The position numbers and the translations under genes are program-made. Below, in pieces: positions 7,898 to 14,938 of a DNA stretch of 16,424 nucleotides; within the stretch, counting starts at the first letter, position 1; each line of letters starts with the position of its first letter. This DNA comes from Candidatus Njordarchaeota archaeon (GTDB lineage Archaea > Asgardarchaeota > Njordarchaeia > Njordarchaeales > Njordarchaeaceae), in assembly GCA_029856055.1 (NCBI GenBank), contig JAHQWF010000136.1:1-16424 (forward strand), given 5' to 3'. The notes beneath the pieces were generated by a model, which made no database searches, was not told where the DNA came from, and worked only from the letters and a program-made list of their open reading frames with translations.

Positions 7898-9124
7898 TTA
7901 TTCTTTTCTAAAAGCTTCTGAGGGTGGAATTAATAGTGTTGCTGATGAAGTGTACTTAAATCCTACAAATAGAGGTATCAGCATGTTAGATATGATAACT
8001 ATTATGAATGGGATTAGTTCTAATGGGATCCTAGCTATTATCAATACATATAGACTACCCAGAATCAATCCAATAAATGATCCTATTAGTAGAGTGCTAA
8101 CAAATGATCCAAAGGACAGTATTCTGATTGATTTAGTATCCCAACCGATCGCCCGTAAAGTAGCTATATCTTTCCTATGAAGTCGAACAATCAGCACAGA
8201 ATATATTCCTGCAACAATTAATTGGAACAGTATCGATACAATAAACGTGAAAAGTGCGCTTTGGAACTCTCCATAGTTTATTTCTTCTATCTGGGCCAAT
8301 TGAAGTGAAGATAACGCAGCTTCATTTTCAGATACAGCTTCCTTAATATCACTTCTATACCTGAATAAATCTCCGCTCGTTAAAGCTGATATAATTGAGC
8401 CCTTAGCTACTAGTATTACACGCAATACAAAAACATCAGGAGAAGTCTCAAGGGGCGTTTCTAATTGCAGTACGTTTGTAGCTATATCCTCAAATGTTCT
8501 CCAATCAACGAATAGATAATTACTAACACTTTTACCTAGAGCATTCTCCAAGGCACTCATATCACTGGCACTCATGCCCACGATGCTAACCCTTATTTCT
8601 CTATAGCCTACTGTAAATACTAGGCTATCCCCCAATGATAATCTCACGGAGACCGGGTATCCATAGGCACTAAAATTCAACCTAAAACCTAAATTCACTA
8701 TGCCTTCATAGTTCCCCTGTATGTATCTACCAGCTAGAAGCGATGTTGGCTTAACTTCAGATACCACCCATGGATAATCACTAGGATTATATATATTCCG
8801 ATAATCCCTTACCGTTAAGACTAATAATTGGTTATCGAGCATTGTGAACCCATAAATTACGTAGAATCCGCTGAGCTTGTCCCTAACATCATCGAAAAGC
8901 CCTCTAACCATCGAATCTAATTCATCAGCGGTTATTGGTGATGATGGCTCCAGTATAACTGATTTTAATCGCAATAGATCATTCGTCTGAAATGAATAAA
9001 TTCGTGAGGATTGAAGAAATGTTGTTACTGTAGCAAGTATGAATAGTATAATGAATATGATTGCTCTAGTTCTAGCCCTAAAGGCAAGGTTATATCCAAT
9101 TCTAAGAATTCTTAATGTAGGCAT
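7898..9124 (-). CDS. FtsX-like (MacB-type) ABC permease
   Basis: 408 residues from the ATG at 9122-9124. That start is preferred because GGTGTT (complement of 9129-9134) stands 4 nt upstream. An in-frame ATG 33 nt earlier (9155-9157) has no ribosome site. The layout is one N-terminal helix (about residues 21-38), a large extracellular domain of about 240 residues with beta-rich periplasmic-core-like sequence, then three C-terminal helices. The link before the third helix, RKDIATLRAIGWDTKSI, is the FtsX-family coupling segment. The protein should dimerise and work with the ATPase downstream to transmit ATP hydrolysis across the membrane. The substrate is unknown. Membrane helices are predicted by eye from hydrophobic runs. 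Confidence 0.87.
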   Translation of the reverse strand: MPTLRILRIGYNLAFRARTRAIIFIILFILATVTTFLQSSRIYSFQTNDLLRLKSVILEPSSPITADELDSMVRGLFDDVRDKLSGFYVIYGFTMLDNQLLVLTVRDYRNIYNPSDYPWVVSEVKPTSLLAGRYIQGNYEGIVNLGFRLNFSAYGYPVSVRLSLGDSLVFTVGYREIRVSIVGMSASDMSALENALGKSVSNYLFVDWRTFEDIATNVLQLETPLETSPDVFVLRVILVAKGSIISALTSGDLFRYRSDIKEAVSENEAALSSLQLAQIEEINYGEFQSALFTFIVSILFQLIVAGIYSVLIVRLHRKDIATLRAIGWDTKSIRILSFGSFVSTLLIGSFIGLILGSLYVLIIARIPLELIPFIIVIISNMLIPLFVGFKYTSSATLLIPPSEAFRKE

Positions 9125-9250
9125 AAATAACACCAGTACTTTAAATAGAAATTGCATTAAAAAACTAATGACAAAATATAAAAATCCAAATAGTGATTAA
9201 TAATTTTTCTTTATAACATTCAGCAAATTAGTAGTGCGAAATTAATAAAT

Positions 9251-9267
9251 AAATATTATAAATATTT
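9251..9267. repeat. AT-rich inverted repeat in divergent promoter region
   Basis: A perfect 7-bp inverted repeat, AAATATT-ATA-AATATTT, lies midway in the 217-nt gap between the permease gene and the divergent gene starting at 9342. It could be a regulator site, but an AT-rich palindrome can arise by chance. The gap also holds several TATA-like stretches serving either direction. Confidence 0.25.
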
Positions 9268-9341
9268 TTGACTCAATTTATAACATATAATAAAATATTA
9301 TTCCTGGATATACTCGATGCTATCTTTATTGGTGTACTTTG

Positions 9342-10259
9342 ATGATCTTATCGTTCCACAAAAAGTTACTAGAATTCTTAACACTTTACAAAACAAGTAT
9401 TGAATATTTACTACCAGCAAGCATTCTTTCATTCTATCTCTATGATCCTGGTAGCTTACTTGCTAATATAACTCGTCGGAAATTAAAAGTGAATAGAGTA
9501 AGTAACATTGACGAGGGATTCCGTGTTCTCATGAATTTATCTTTAAACGCTTCTTTCAGGAAGATTATGAAGGAAGCTTTTCTAGATGTCTTATCGAGAA
9601 CTGAGGCAGTATCGGAACTTATTGTTCTAGCTAGATCTGGAGCAATAAATATTATTCTCCATGGTTTAGAGAAATTAAGAAGCGAGTATAGAGATAATCC
9701 AGCGCTTAATTACGCTTTGAGTGAAATAAAAAGAATAATGAAATCTAATAAGATAACAATATTAAAACCCGAAATCACAAGTTTGAAAGCAATAATAACG
9801 TTCTTTTTCGCGCCCCCAGCTACACCAGGGGCTATTTTTGGTAGCATAGGTAAATCGCTTGGGACGCATGAAGTGGGTGCAGAATTATGGCAGATTAATT
9901 TGGAGGGAGATGTAATCAAAGATGTTGAATTCTTGGTTTATGCACTTAATGTAACTGAATTACCCAAGGATCTCTTAACAAACTTATTAAATAAATGCAA
10001 GATTGCTATATTGATGTATGATAAGTATTTTGTAAGGAAATATGGTGATATCGAAACATTCTTCAATATTTTTGGCGAGCACTTAAAGAAACTTGAATGT
10101 ATTGGGATTTTGTCTGAGAATCAAAGTGCGGTAGATGTGTCACGAGACTTACTAACTGAATTCTCTAACACATATTTTTTCTATTCGGAGAATGTAATGG
10201 ATTTGCTTTATAATTGTACAGTCCGGTTGCTAAAGTATTTGGAAAAGAAGAGAAGTTAG
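9342..10259 (+). CDS. Unknown protein, C-terminal half resembling a degenerate small GTPase
   Basis: 305 residues; no family recognised with confidence. The start is the ATG at 9342 (GGTGTA at 9331-9336, 5-nt spacing); a TTG directly before it is in frame. The N-terminal part (to about 140) is helical. From about 148 the order of elements recalls Ras/MglA GTPases: a strand ending FFFAPPATPGAIFGSIGKSLG where a P-loop would be, THEVGAELWQINLEGD like the switch region, CKIAILMYD like the fourth strand, and CIGILSENQSA where NKxD would stand. None of the G-motifs is intact, so if related it would not be expected to bind GTP normally. It is divergent from the ABC permease and ends 11 nt from the carbamate kinase stop. 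Confidence 0.5.
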   Translation: MILSFHKKLLEFLTLYKTSIEYLLPASILSFYLYDPGSLLANITRRKLKVNRVSNIDEGFRVLMNLSLNASFRKIMKEAFLDVLSRTEAVSELIVLARSGAINIILHGLEKLRSEYRDNPALNYALSEIKRIMKSNKITILKPEITSLKAIITFFFAPPATPGAIFGSIGKSLGTHEVGAELWQINLEGDVIKDVEFLVYALNVTELPKDLLTNLLNKCKIAILMYDKYFVRKYGDIETFFNIFGEHLKKLECIGILSENQSAVDVSRDLLTEFSNTYFFYSENVMDLLYNCTVRLLKYLEKKRS

Positions 10260-10270
10260 TTTGATTAACT

Positions 10271-11206
10271 TTAAGGAACGACGATTGTTCCAGTTTCGCC
10301 TTTGAGCGCTTGTTTTGACTTCTCTAAATGGGCTATTATTCCCCTCTCTCCACCCCATTTAATAAATCTGATACAAGCTAATACTTTTGGTCCCATACTT
10401 CCTGGTGAGAAATGCCCCTCTTCATAATATTTCTCTAGCTCCTTAACTTTTATTTTCTTTATAGGTTTTTGATCAGGTGTCCCGAAATTTAACATCGCAT
10501 ATTCAACATCAGTTAATATTAGTAATGTATCCGCATTAACGATTTTTCCAACTAGGGCTGAGGCTAGATCTTTATCAATAACTGCTTCTACACCCCTATA
10601 AGTATCGTTCTCTCTTATCACTGGTATTCCGCCTCCACCTGCTGTTATGATGATGAATCCTTGGTCAACAAGATCACATATTATATCTTTCTCAACGATA
10701 TCTTTTGGATCTGGTGATGGAACAACTCGTCTCCATCCACCCCTCGGATCAGGCTTCATTACCCACCCCTTCTCTCTCATTAAAGCTCTAGCTTCCTCTT
10801 CTTTATAGTAAGGACCGATAAATTTGGTTGGATTGTGAAAAGCTGTATCGTCCTTATCAACTACCACCTGTGTTATTAATGTAACAACCTCCTTATCTAT
10901 CTTTCTTTTGATTAATTCGTTTTGAAGACTTTGCTGAATCATGTATCCTATTAATGCTTGAGTCTCAGCATTAGCGACATCTAGTGGTATCGGGGGGACT
11001 ACATTCTTAGCGATTTCATTCTGGAGCATAATTGCGCCTACTTGAGGCCCATTGCCATGTGTAATAACTACTTCATAGCCATTCTCTATTATGTCTGCTA
11101 AGAATTTAGCTGTTCTTTTAGCATTATTTAATTGCTCGAAATAAGTACCTTTCTGACCTTTCCTCAGTAACGCATTGCCTCCTAAGGCCACAACTATCCT
11201 CTTCAT
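10271..11206 (-). CDS. arcC: Carbamate kinase
   Basis: 311 residues from the ATG at 11204-11206 (MKRIVVALGG), the family's usual length and opening. The GGGGG at 11215-11219 (complement) serves as ribosome site, and in-frame ATGs up to 11227 are less well placed. Amino-acid-kinase-fold signatures are visible: ALGGNALL, THGNGPQVGAI, then ITAGGGGIPVI with a conserved run of glycines, VIDKDLASALVG, and FSPGSMGPKVLA near the end. The enzyme interconverts carbamoyl phosphate plus ADP with ATP, CO2 and ammonia. In hyperthermophilic archaea close relatives can also supply carbamoyl phosphate. No arginine-deiminase-pathway genes are adjacent. It is divergent from the Lrp-type regulator. Confidence 0.95.
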   Translation of the reverse strand: MKRIVVALGGNALLRKGQKGTYFEQLNNAKRTAKFLADIIENGYEVVITHGNGPQVGAIMLQNEIAKNVVPPIPLDVANAETQALIGYMIQQSLQNELIKRKIDKEVVTLITQVVVDKDDTAFHNPTKFIGPYYKEEEARALMREKGWVMKPDPRGGWRRVVPSPDPKDIVEKDIICDLVDQGFIIITAGGGGIPVIRENDTYRGVEAVIDKDLASALVGKIVNADTLLILTDVEYAMLNFGTPDQKPIKKIKVKELEKYYEEGHFSPGSMGPKVLACIRFIKWGGERGIIAHLEKSKQALKGETGTIVVP

Positions 11207-11273
11207 TCGCATAACCCCCATACTCATTGAAACGAGATAAAAAGATTGGTTTTCTCCTCTATAAAAAGATCTG

Positions 11274-11378
11274 ATATTTACATTTTGGTGTGTTTCATTC
11301 GAATTAAAAACTAAACTAATTAGTATAATTTAAGTACTTAATGCTTACATTTTATAAGAAAAAGTGAATATGTAAAAT
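11274..11378. promoter_or_regulatory. arcC-lrp divergent region with TTACAT-type repeats
   Basis: Three related elements lie here: TTTACATTTT at 11277-11286, CTTA-CATTTTA-TAAG (imperfect palindrome) at 11344-11358, and an inverted copy ATGTAAAAT at 11370-11378. The second sits between a TATA-like ATAATTTAAG (11325-11334) and the regulator's start, which fits autoregulation. The first is upstream of a TATA-like TTTTTATA near 11260-11268 for arcC. The same motif recurs before the SUF genes. The regulatory role is inferred. Confidence 0.4.
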
Positions 11379-11392
11379 TGGGGTCTATCTAA

Positions 11393-11962
11393 ATGCGTAG
11401 ACGAAAAATAGATGATATTGACTTAAAGATAATTGAGGGATTGCGTCAAGATGGAAGGAAAAAACTCACAGAACTTGCTGAAAAACTTAATATGACCCAT
11501 CCAAGTGTTCATGAAAGGATTAAGAAATTAATTGACAATGAGATATTAAAGATCCAGGCTAATTTAAATCTGTCTAAACTTAAACTTAAGGCGGCTTTTG
11601 TTTTTATTAAGATGAAAGACACAAAGGAAATACCTAAGTTAATAGAGAGATGCTCCAATTGTTCGAGATTATTATTAATGGGATTTGGTACTGGGAATTA
11701 TAATGTTTTTGCTATATTTATTGGTGATAGCTTCGATGAGCTAAGATGCACAATAGAAAGAAACTTTAAGAATTGGAATATAGAGGACTTAATGGTTTCT
11801 TATGGGGAGATAATATTCCCTACTTTTCTACCTTTGCAACTCAATCCGAATCCTGAGGAAATCATAGAGGAAATATGTTCTGAATGCACATTTTATAGGT
11901 CTAAGATTTGTAGTGGTTGCTACAGCATCCCTGATAATATAAAGGAGACCATAATTTTCTAA
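11393..11962 (+). CDS. Lrp/AsnC-family transcription regulator with C-terminal four-cysteine cluster
   Basis: 189 residues. The N-terminal helix-turn-helix is the standard Lrp/AsnC one (IDDIDLKIIEGLRQDGRKKL, then AEKLNMTHPSVHERIKKL), followed by an alpha/beta RAM-like effector and dimer domain (about 62-148). Lrp proteins are usually about 150 aa. This one adds a 40-residue tail with CSEC (162-165) and CSGC (173-176), a CxxC-x7-CxxC arrangement able to hold zinc or an Fe-S cluster. A further CSNC lies at 87-90 within the effector domain. The ATG has GGGGTC (11380-11385) upstream. It sits in front of the SUF Fe-S assembly genes and shares candidate operator motifs with them, so I infer it regulates that operon in response to Fe-S status, redox or metal. 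This is not demonstrated. Confidence 0.85.
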   Translation: MRRRKIDDIDLKIIEGLRQDGRKKLTELAEKLNMTHPSVHERIKKLIDNEILKIQANLNLSKLKLKAAFVFIKMKDTKEIPKLIERCSNCSRLLLMGFGTGNYNVFAIFIGDSFDELRCTIERNFKNWNIEDLMVSYGEIIFPTFLPLQLNPNPEEIIEEICSECTFYRSKICSGCYSIPDNIKETIIF

Positions 11963-11980
11963 TCTGTTTTTAACTCAGTA

Positions 11981-12019
11981 AAATTTACATGTAGTTACTA
12001 TTAAATTTACATTTTGTAA
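11981..12019. promoter_or_regulatory. Candidate operator of the SUF locus: two AAATTTACAT repeats 22 bp apart
   Basis: AAATTTACAT occurs at 11981-11990 and 12003-12012, exactly 22 bp (about two helical turns) apart. The second extends into TTAC-ATTTT-GTAA (12007-12019), a 4-bp-arm inverted repeat, and the first into the palindrome TACATGTA. The second copy overlaps a TATA-like TTAAATTTAC (12001-12010), so binding could block transcription of the downstream genes. Two-turn phasing suits oligomeric Lrp-family binding. Confidence 0.45.
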
Positions 12020-12056
12020 GTTTATGGGATTGAAAAATTAATAGATGGTGTGTTTT

Positions 12057-12437
12057 TTGAACGATGTAAATGGTGTAGAAGCGATCAGAGAAAGAGTAAA
12101 AACTGCCCTTAAGAAAGTATTTGACCCAGAAATACCAGTAAATGTGTATGATTTAGGCCTAATATACGATATAATAGTGACATCAGATTTACGCATAACG
12201 ATAAAGTACACCTTAACAGCCCCTGGTTGTCCAATAGCATCATTCATAGATGCACAGATAATACATGCTGTTAAGGAGGCTGTTCCAGAAGCTAAAGAAG
12301 TTAAAACAGAGCTTGTGCTTGATCCACCTTGGTCTCCAAAAATGGTTACAAGAGAGGGGAGAGAGCAACTAAAGGCTTTATATGGGTATGACGTAGTAGG
12401 AGAGTGGCTTAAGAGGATGGGAATTGAGGAGGAATGA
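12057..12437 (+). CDS. sufT: DUF59/MIP18-family (SufT/PaaD-like) Fe-S maturation protein
   Basis: 126 residues from TTG 12057, favoured by GGTGTG (12047-12052) 4 nt upstream. An in-frame ATG at 12045 would give 130 aa but has no good ribosome site unless the mRNA is leaderless. The family signature is complete: FDPEIPVNVYDLGLIYDI near the start, then YTLTAPGCPIASF with the conserved cysteine, then VLDPPWSPKMVTREGREQL. DUF59/MIP18 proteins help mature or transfer Fe-S clusters to client proteins. It heads the SUF genes and overlaps sufC by ATGA (12434-12437). Unlike the three genes after it, its frame and key residues look intact, so it may still be functional. Confidence 0.85.
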   Translation: MNDVNGVEAIRERVKTALKKVFDPEIPVNVYDLGLIYDIIVTSDLRITIKYTLTAPGCPIASFIDAQIIHAVKEAVPEAKEVKTELVLDPPWSPKMVTREGREQLKALYGYDVVGEWLKRMGIEEE

Positions 12438-13188
12438 GCGTACTAAGGGTAGAAAATCTATCAGTAGCGGTTGAAAATAAGTTAATTTTCCGTGATGTCT
12501 CATTTGGGTTGCATAGGGGGAGATACTTTCAATAATGGGACCAAATGGTTCAGGTAAGATATCATTGGCATTTTCTATAATGGGATATCCAAAGTACCGG
12601 GTAGTTTCTGGGAGAATACTGCTTGGTAATAATGATATAACTCATTTACCTCCGTATGAACGAAGTTTAAGAGGACTACTTTTAGCTTTCCAGAATCCAG
12701 TTGAGGTAAGGGGTGTTAGATTATCGACACTCATCTTTTCGGCATTAAATAAGAGAAAAGGAGAAAAGAACTTACTAAAGAGTGACCCAGAGATTATTTC
12801 TCAACTAATGAGGAATCTACGTGAGGTAGGCCTTACCAATGAACACCTACATAGAGAGATTAACTTAGGTTTTAGTGGCGGGGAAAAGAAAAGAGCTGAA
12901 TTACTTCAAGCATTAATGCTTAAACCTAAATTCCTGATACTTGATGAACCAGATTCTGGTTTAGATGTTGATGGAATTAAGATAACCGCCAGAAAAATCA
13001 ATGAGCTAGCCAGAAATGGCACAGGCATCATCATTATTACTCATTACGCCAGATTACTAAAGTATCTTCATCCAAAAGAAATAATCATTATGAGAAATGG
13101 GAAGATAGCTGCTCGTGGAGAAGCTGAATTATCTTATCTAATAGAGGAAAAAGGCTATGAAGCCTTGAAGGATGATGATAATGGGTGA
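12434..13188 (+). pseudogene. sufC: sufC, Fe-S assembly ABC ATPase, frameshifted with altered Walker A
   Basis: The gene opens normally (MSVLRVENLSVAVENKLIFRDVSF) but goes out of frame at a G run (12516-12520, five Gs) and stops at TAA 12529-12531. Adding one G restores HRGEILSIMGPNGSGK and a 251-aa frame, the normal SufC length. The remainder keeps the SufC signature GFSGGEKKR, Walker B FLILDEPDSGLD and H-loop ITHY. The Walker A reads GPNGSGKI where the family has Ser or Thr after the lysine, which would remove the Mg-binding hydroxyl. In the SUF machine SufC powers the SufB/SufD scaffold. It is coupled to the DUF59 gene by ATGA overlap. A shortened product could start at ATG 12535, but it would lack the N-terminal strands. 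Confidence 0.85.
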
Positions 13189-14055
13189 AACTGACATAAG
13201 AAATGTCCTATCAAGTGTTGCGAGATGGAACGGGTTATCAGAATTACCTTCACCTAAGGAGATAATTCTTGGTGGAGAACTAACTGAAGCGTTAATAAGA
13301 GAAATATCAAGCATAAAAAAGGAGCCTAATTGGATGCTCAGATTAAGGTTAAGGGCATTTGAGTTATGGAAGAAGTTACCAACCCCTAATTGGCTTTTAG
13401 GTGTAGATGATCTTAATTTAGAGGATTTGGCTCACTATGTAAAACCTGCAATATCAGCAAATTTAATAATAAGAGATCAATTGTTGAGGAAAATGGTTAC
13501 GTAGAATGGTTAGAGGGCGGTATTGGCTCGAGAGTCAGTTATGTCTATCCATCTGCAGTTCTTAGGGGCAATAATGCTAAAGCCTCAATTTTATCGGTAT
13601 CAATAGCTAATGGACCTTATATCAAGGATAATGGTGCCAAAGTATATCACTTAGCGCCGAATACAAAAAGTGAAGTAATTTCTAAAAGCATAAGTGGTAA
13701 TGGTGGTCTTGCAATATACAGGGGACTAATTTATATAGCTAAAGGAGCTTTAAATGCGACTAGTCATGTTCAATGTGATAGCTTAATTCTTGATGAAAAA
13801 TCCAGGAGCTCAACAATACCCCATGACCAAGTACTAGAACCAACTACCGAATTGACCCATGAAGCTACTGCTGGTAGGATAAATGAAGAAGCGCTTTTTT
13901 ATCTACAGAGCCGTGGTTTATCTGAAGAAGAAAGCAAGAGTCTAGTTGTTTTAGGCTTTATGCATGACCTAATAAAGGAATTACCTTTTGAAATAGCTAA
14001 TATCCTTAACACAGTGATCCAATTAGAGTTCTCTAAGCTTGGAGGTGTTGGCTAA
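13181..14055 (+). pseudogene. sufB: sufB, Fe-S scaffold, large internal deletion and frameshift
   Basis: The N-terminal helical domain (IREISSIKKEPNWMLRLRLRA, then LPTPNWL and DLAHYVKP, to about residue 90) matches SufB. The frame then stops at TAG 13502-13504. In the next frame, from about 13462, the sequence resumes deep in the SufB core (KRSIVEENGYVEWLEGGIGS), continues through YHLAPNTKS and ISKSIS, and ends GGVG at 14055. Compared with E. coli SufB (495 aa), roughly 180-220 residues of the beta-helix between YVKP and EEN are absent. The surviving part keeps the Cys of QCDSLIL and the Glu of HEAT that in E. coli SufB (C405, E434) serve cluster assembly. It starts at ATG 13181, overlapping sufC's end. 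The stop TAA and the next ATG overlap (TAATG). Confidence 0.85.
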
Positions 14056-14938
14056 TGATAAAATTAAATGAGGTTAACTCATCATTAATAAGTTCACTGC
14101 CTTACCAACAGATAAAGAATTCACCAACAATAAACCATTTCGATTGACTCTTGAAAGCGTCTTGGGAGAAAATATTCATGAGGGATATCACGTTAGAATT
14201 TTTGTGCATAATGGCTTAAATGTTAATTTAGAGATATTTGAGATAGCTTTAAGCGAGAATTCAGCCTACAACGGAGTTATCGAGTTAGTTTTAGATAAAA
14301 ATTCAAGTGCAAATCTTACTTATATAGTTGTTCCTAATAAACGGACTCCTAGTTTTTCAAATCTAAGAATCGTGCTTAACGAGAATAGTTCTTTAACAAC
14401 TAGAACTTTAATGCATAGGCAACAGGTAAATGGTCTTCTTTTAGATAGAAAATCTAGCCTTAAAATTGATGCTGCCTTGCTCGGAAAAAGCGAGAGAAAA
14501 ATAGATTTCGTTTTCGATACATCAATAAGGGGACTTGACAACAACCTTTTATTTAATGGATTAGCATTGGCTGAAGATAAAAGCTACGTTAATATGAGAG
14601 CTATAGGAAGAATATCCAGAGCGAGCGAAGATGCTATCGTGGATATCCAAGCTTATGCTTATAATATTGGACCCGAATCTAAGGCGATAGGTTCTCCCGT
14701 TCTGGAGATAAATAATAATAAGGTAAAATTGGCTAGACATAGTGTTAGTATCTCTAATATTTCAGAAGAAGTTTTGTTTTACTTGATGTCACGCGGCCTC
14801 TCTTTAGAGGATTGTAAAAAGCTATTTAGAGCTGAGTTAGTTGATAAAGTTATAACTAAGAGCAATGAATTTGTACGAAAGGATGTAAAAGAAATTTTCG
14901 ATTTTTTATCAAAAGCAGATCACACTAGTATACTATAA
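14055..14938 (+). pseudogene. sufD: sufD, SufB-like Fe-S scaffold partner, frameshifted
   Basis: It begins at the ATG at 14055-14057, coupled to sufB. A short N-terminal piece (SSLPYQQIKNSPTINHFD) fits SufD, then a TGA (14145-14147) ends the frame. The rest is open in the -1 frame to 14938. Restoring one base near 14146 gives NHFDW-TLESVLGENI and a single frame of 294 codons, so a one-base loss is the simplest reading. SufD is usually longer (about 380-430 aa), so part of the N-terminal region may also be missing or this lineage may be compact. The core keeps RHSVSISNISEEVLFYLMSRGLS, containing the histidine where SufD has HGAT. It ends overlapping the convergent dehydrogenase gene by 6 nt. 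Confidence 0.78.

Noticed and set aside
14078..14146. Alternative N-terminal extension of the sufD downstream frame (reading ALPTDKEFTNNKPFR)
   Set aside because: It begins after a stop at 14075-14077 with no start codon or ribosome site. The other frame (LPYQQIKNSPTIN) fits the SufD N-terminus better.
12434..14938. Programmed ribosomal frameshifting as an explanation for the suf gene breaks
   Set aside because: There is no shared slippery heptamer or downstream structure at the three sites. sufB lacks a large segment, and the sufC Walker A residue is changed. Recoding would not repair these.
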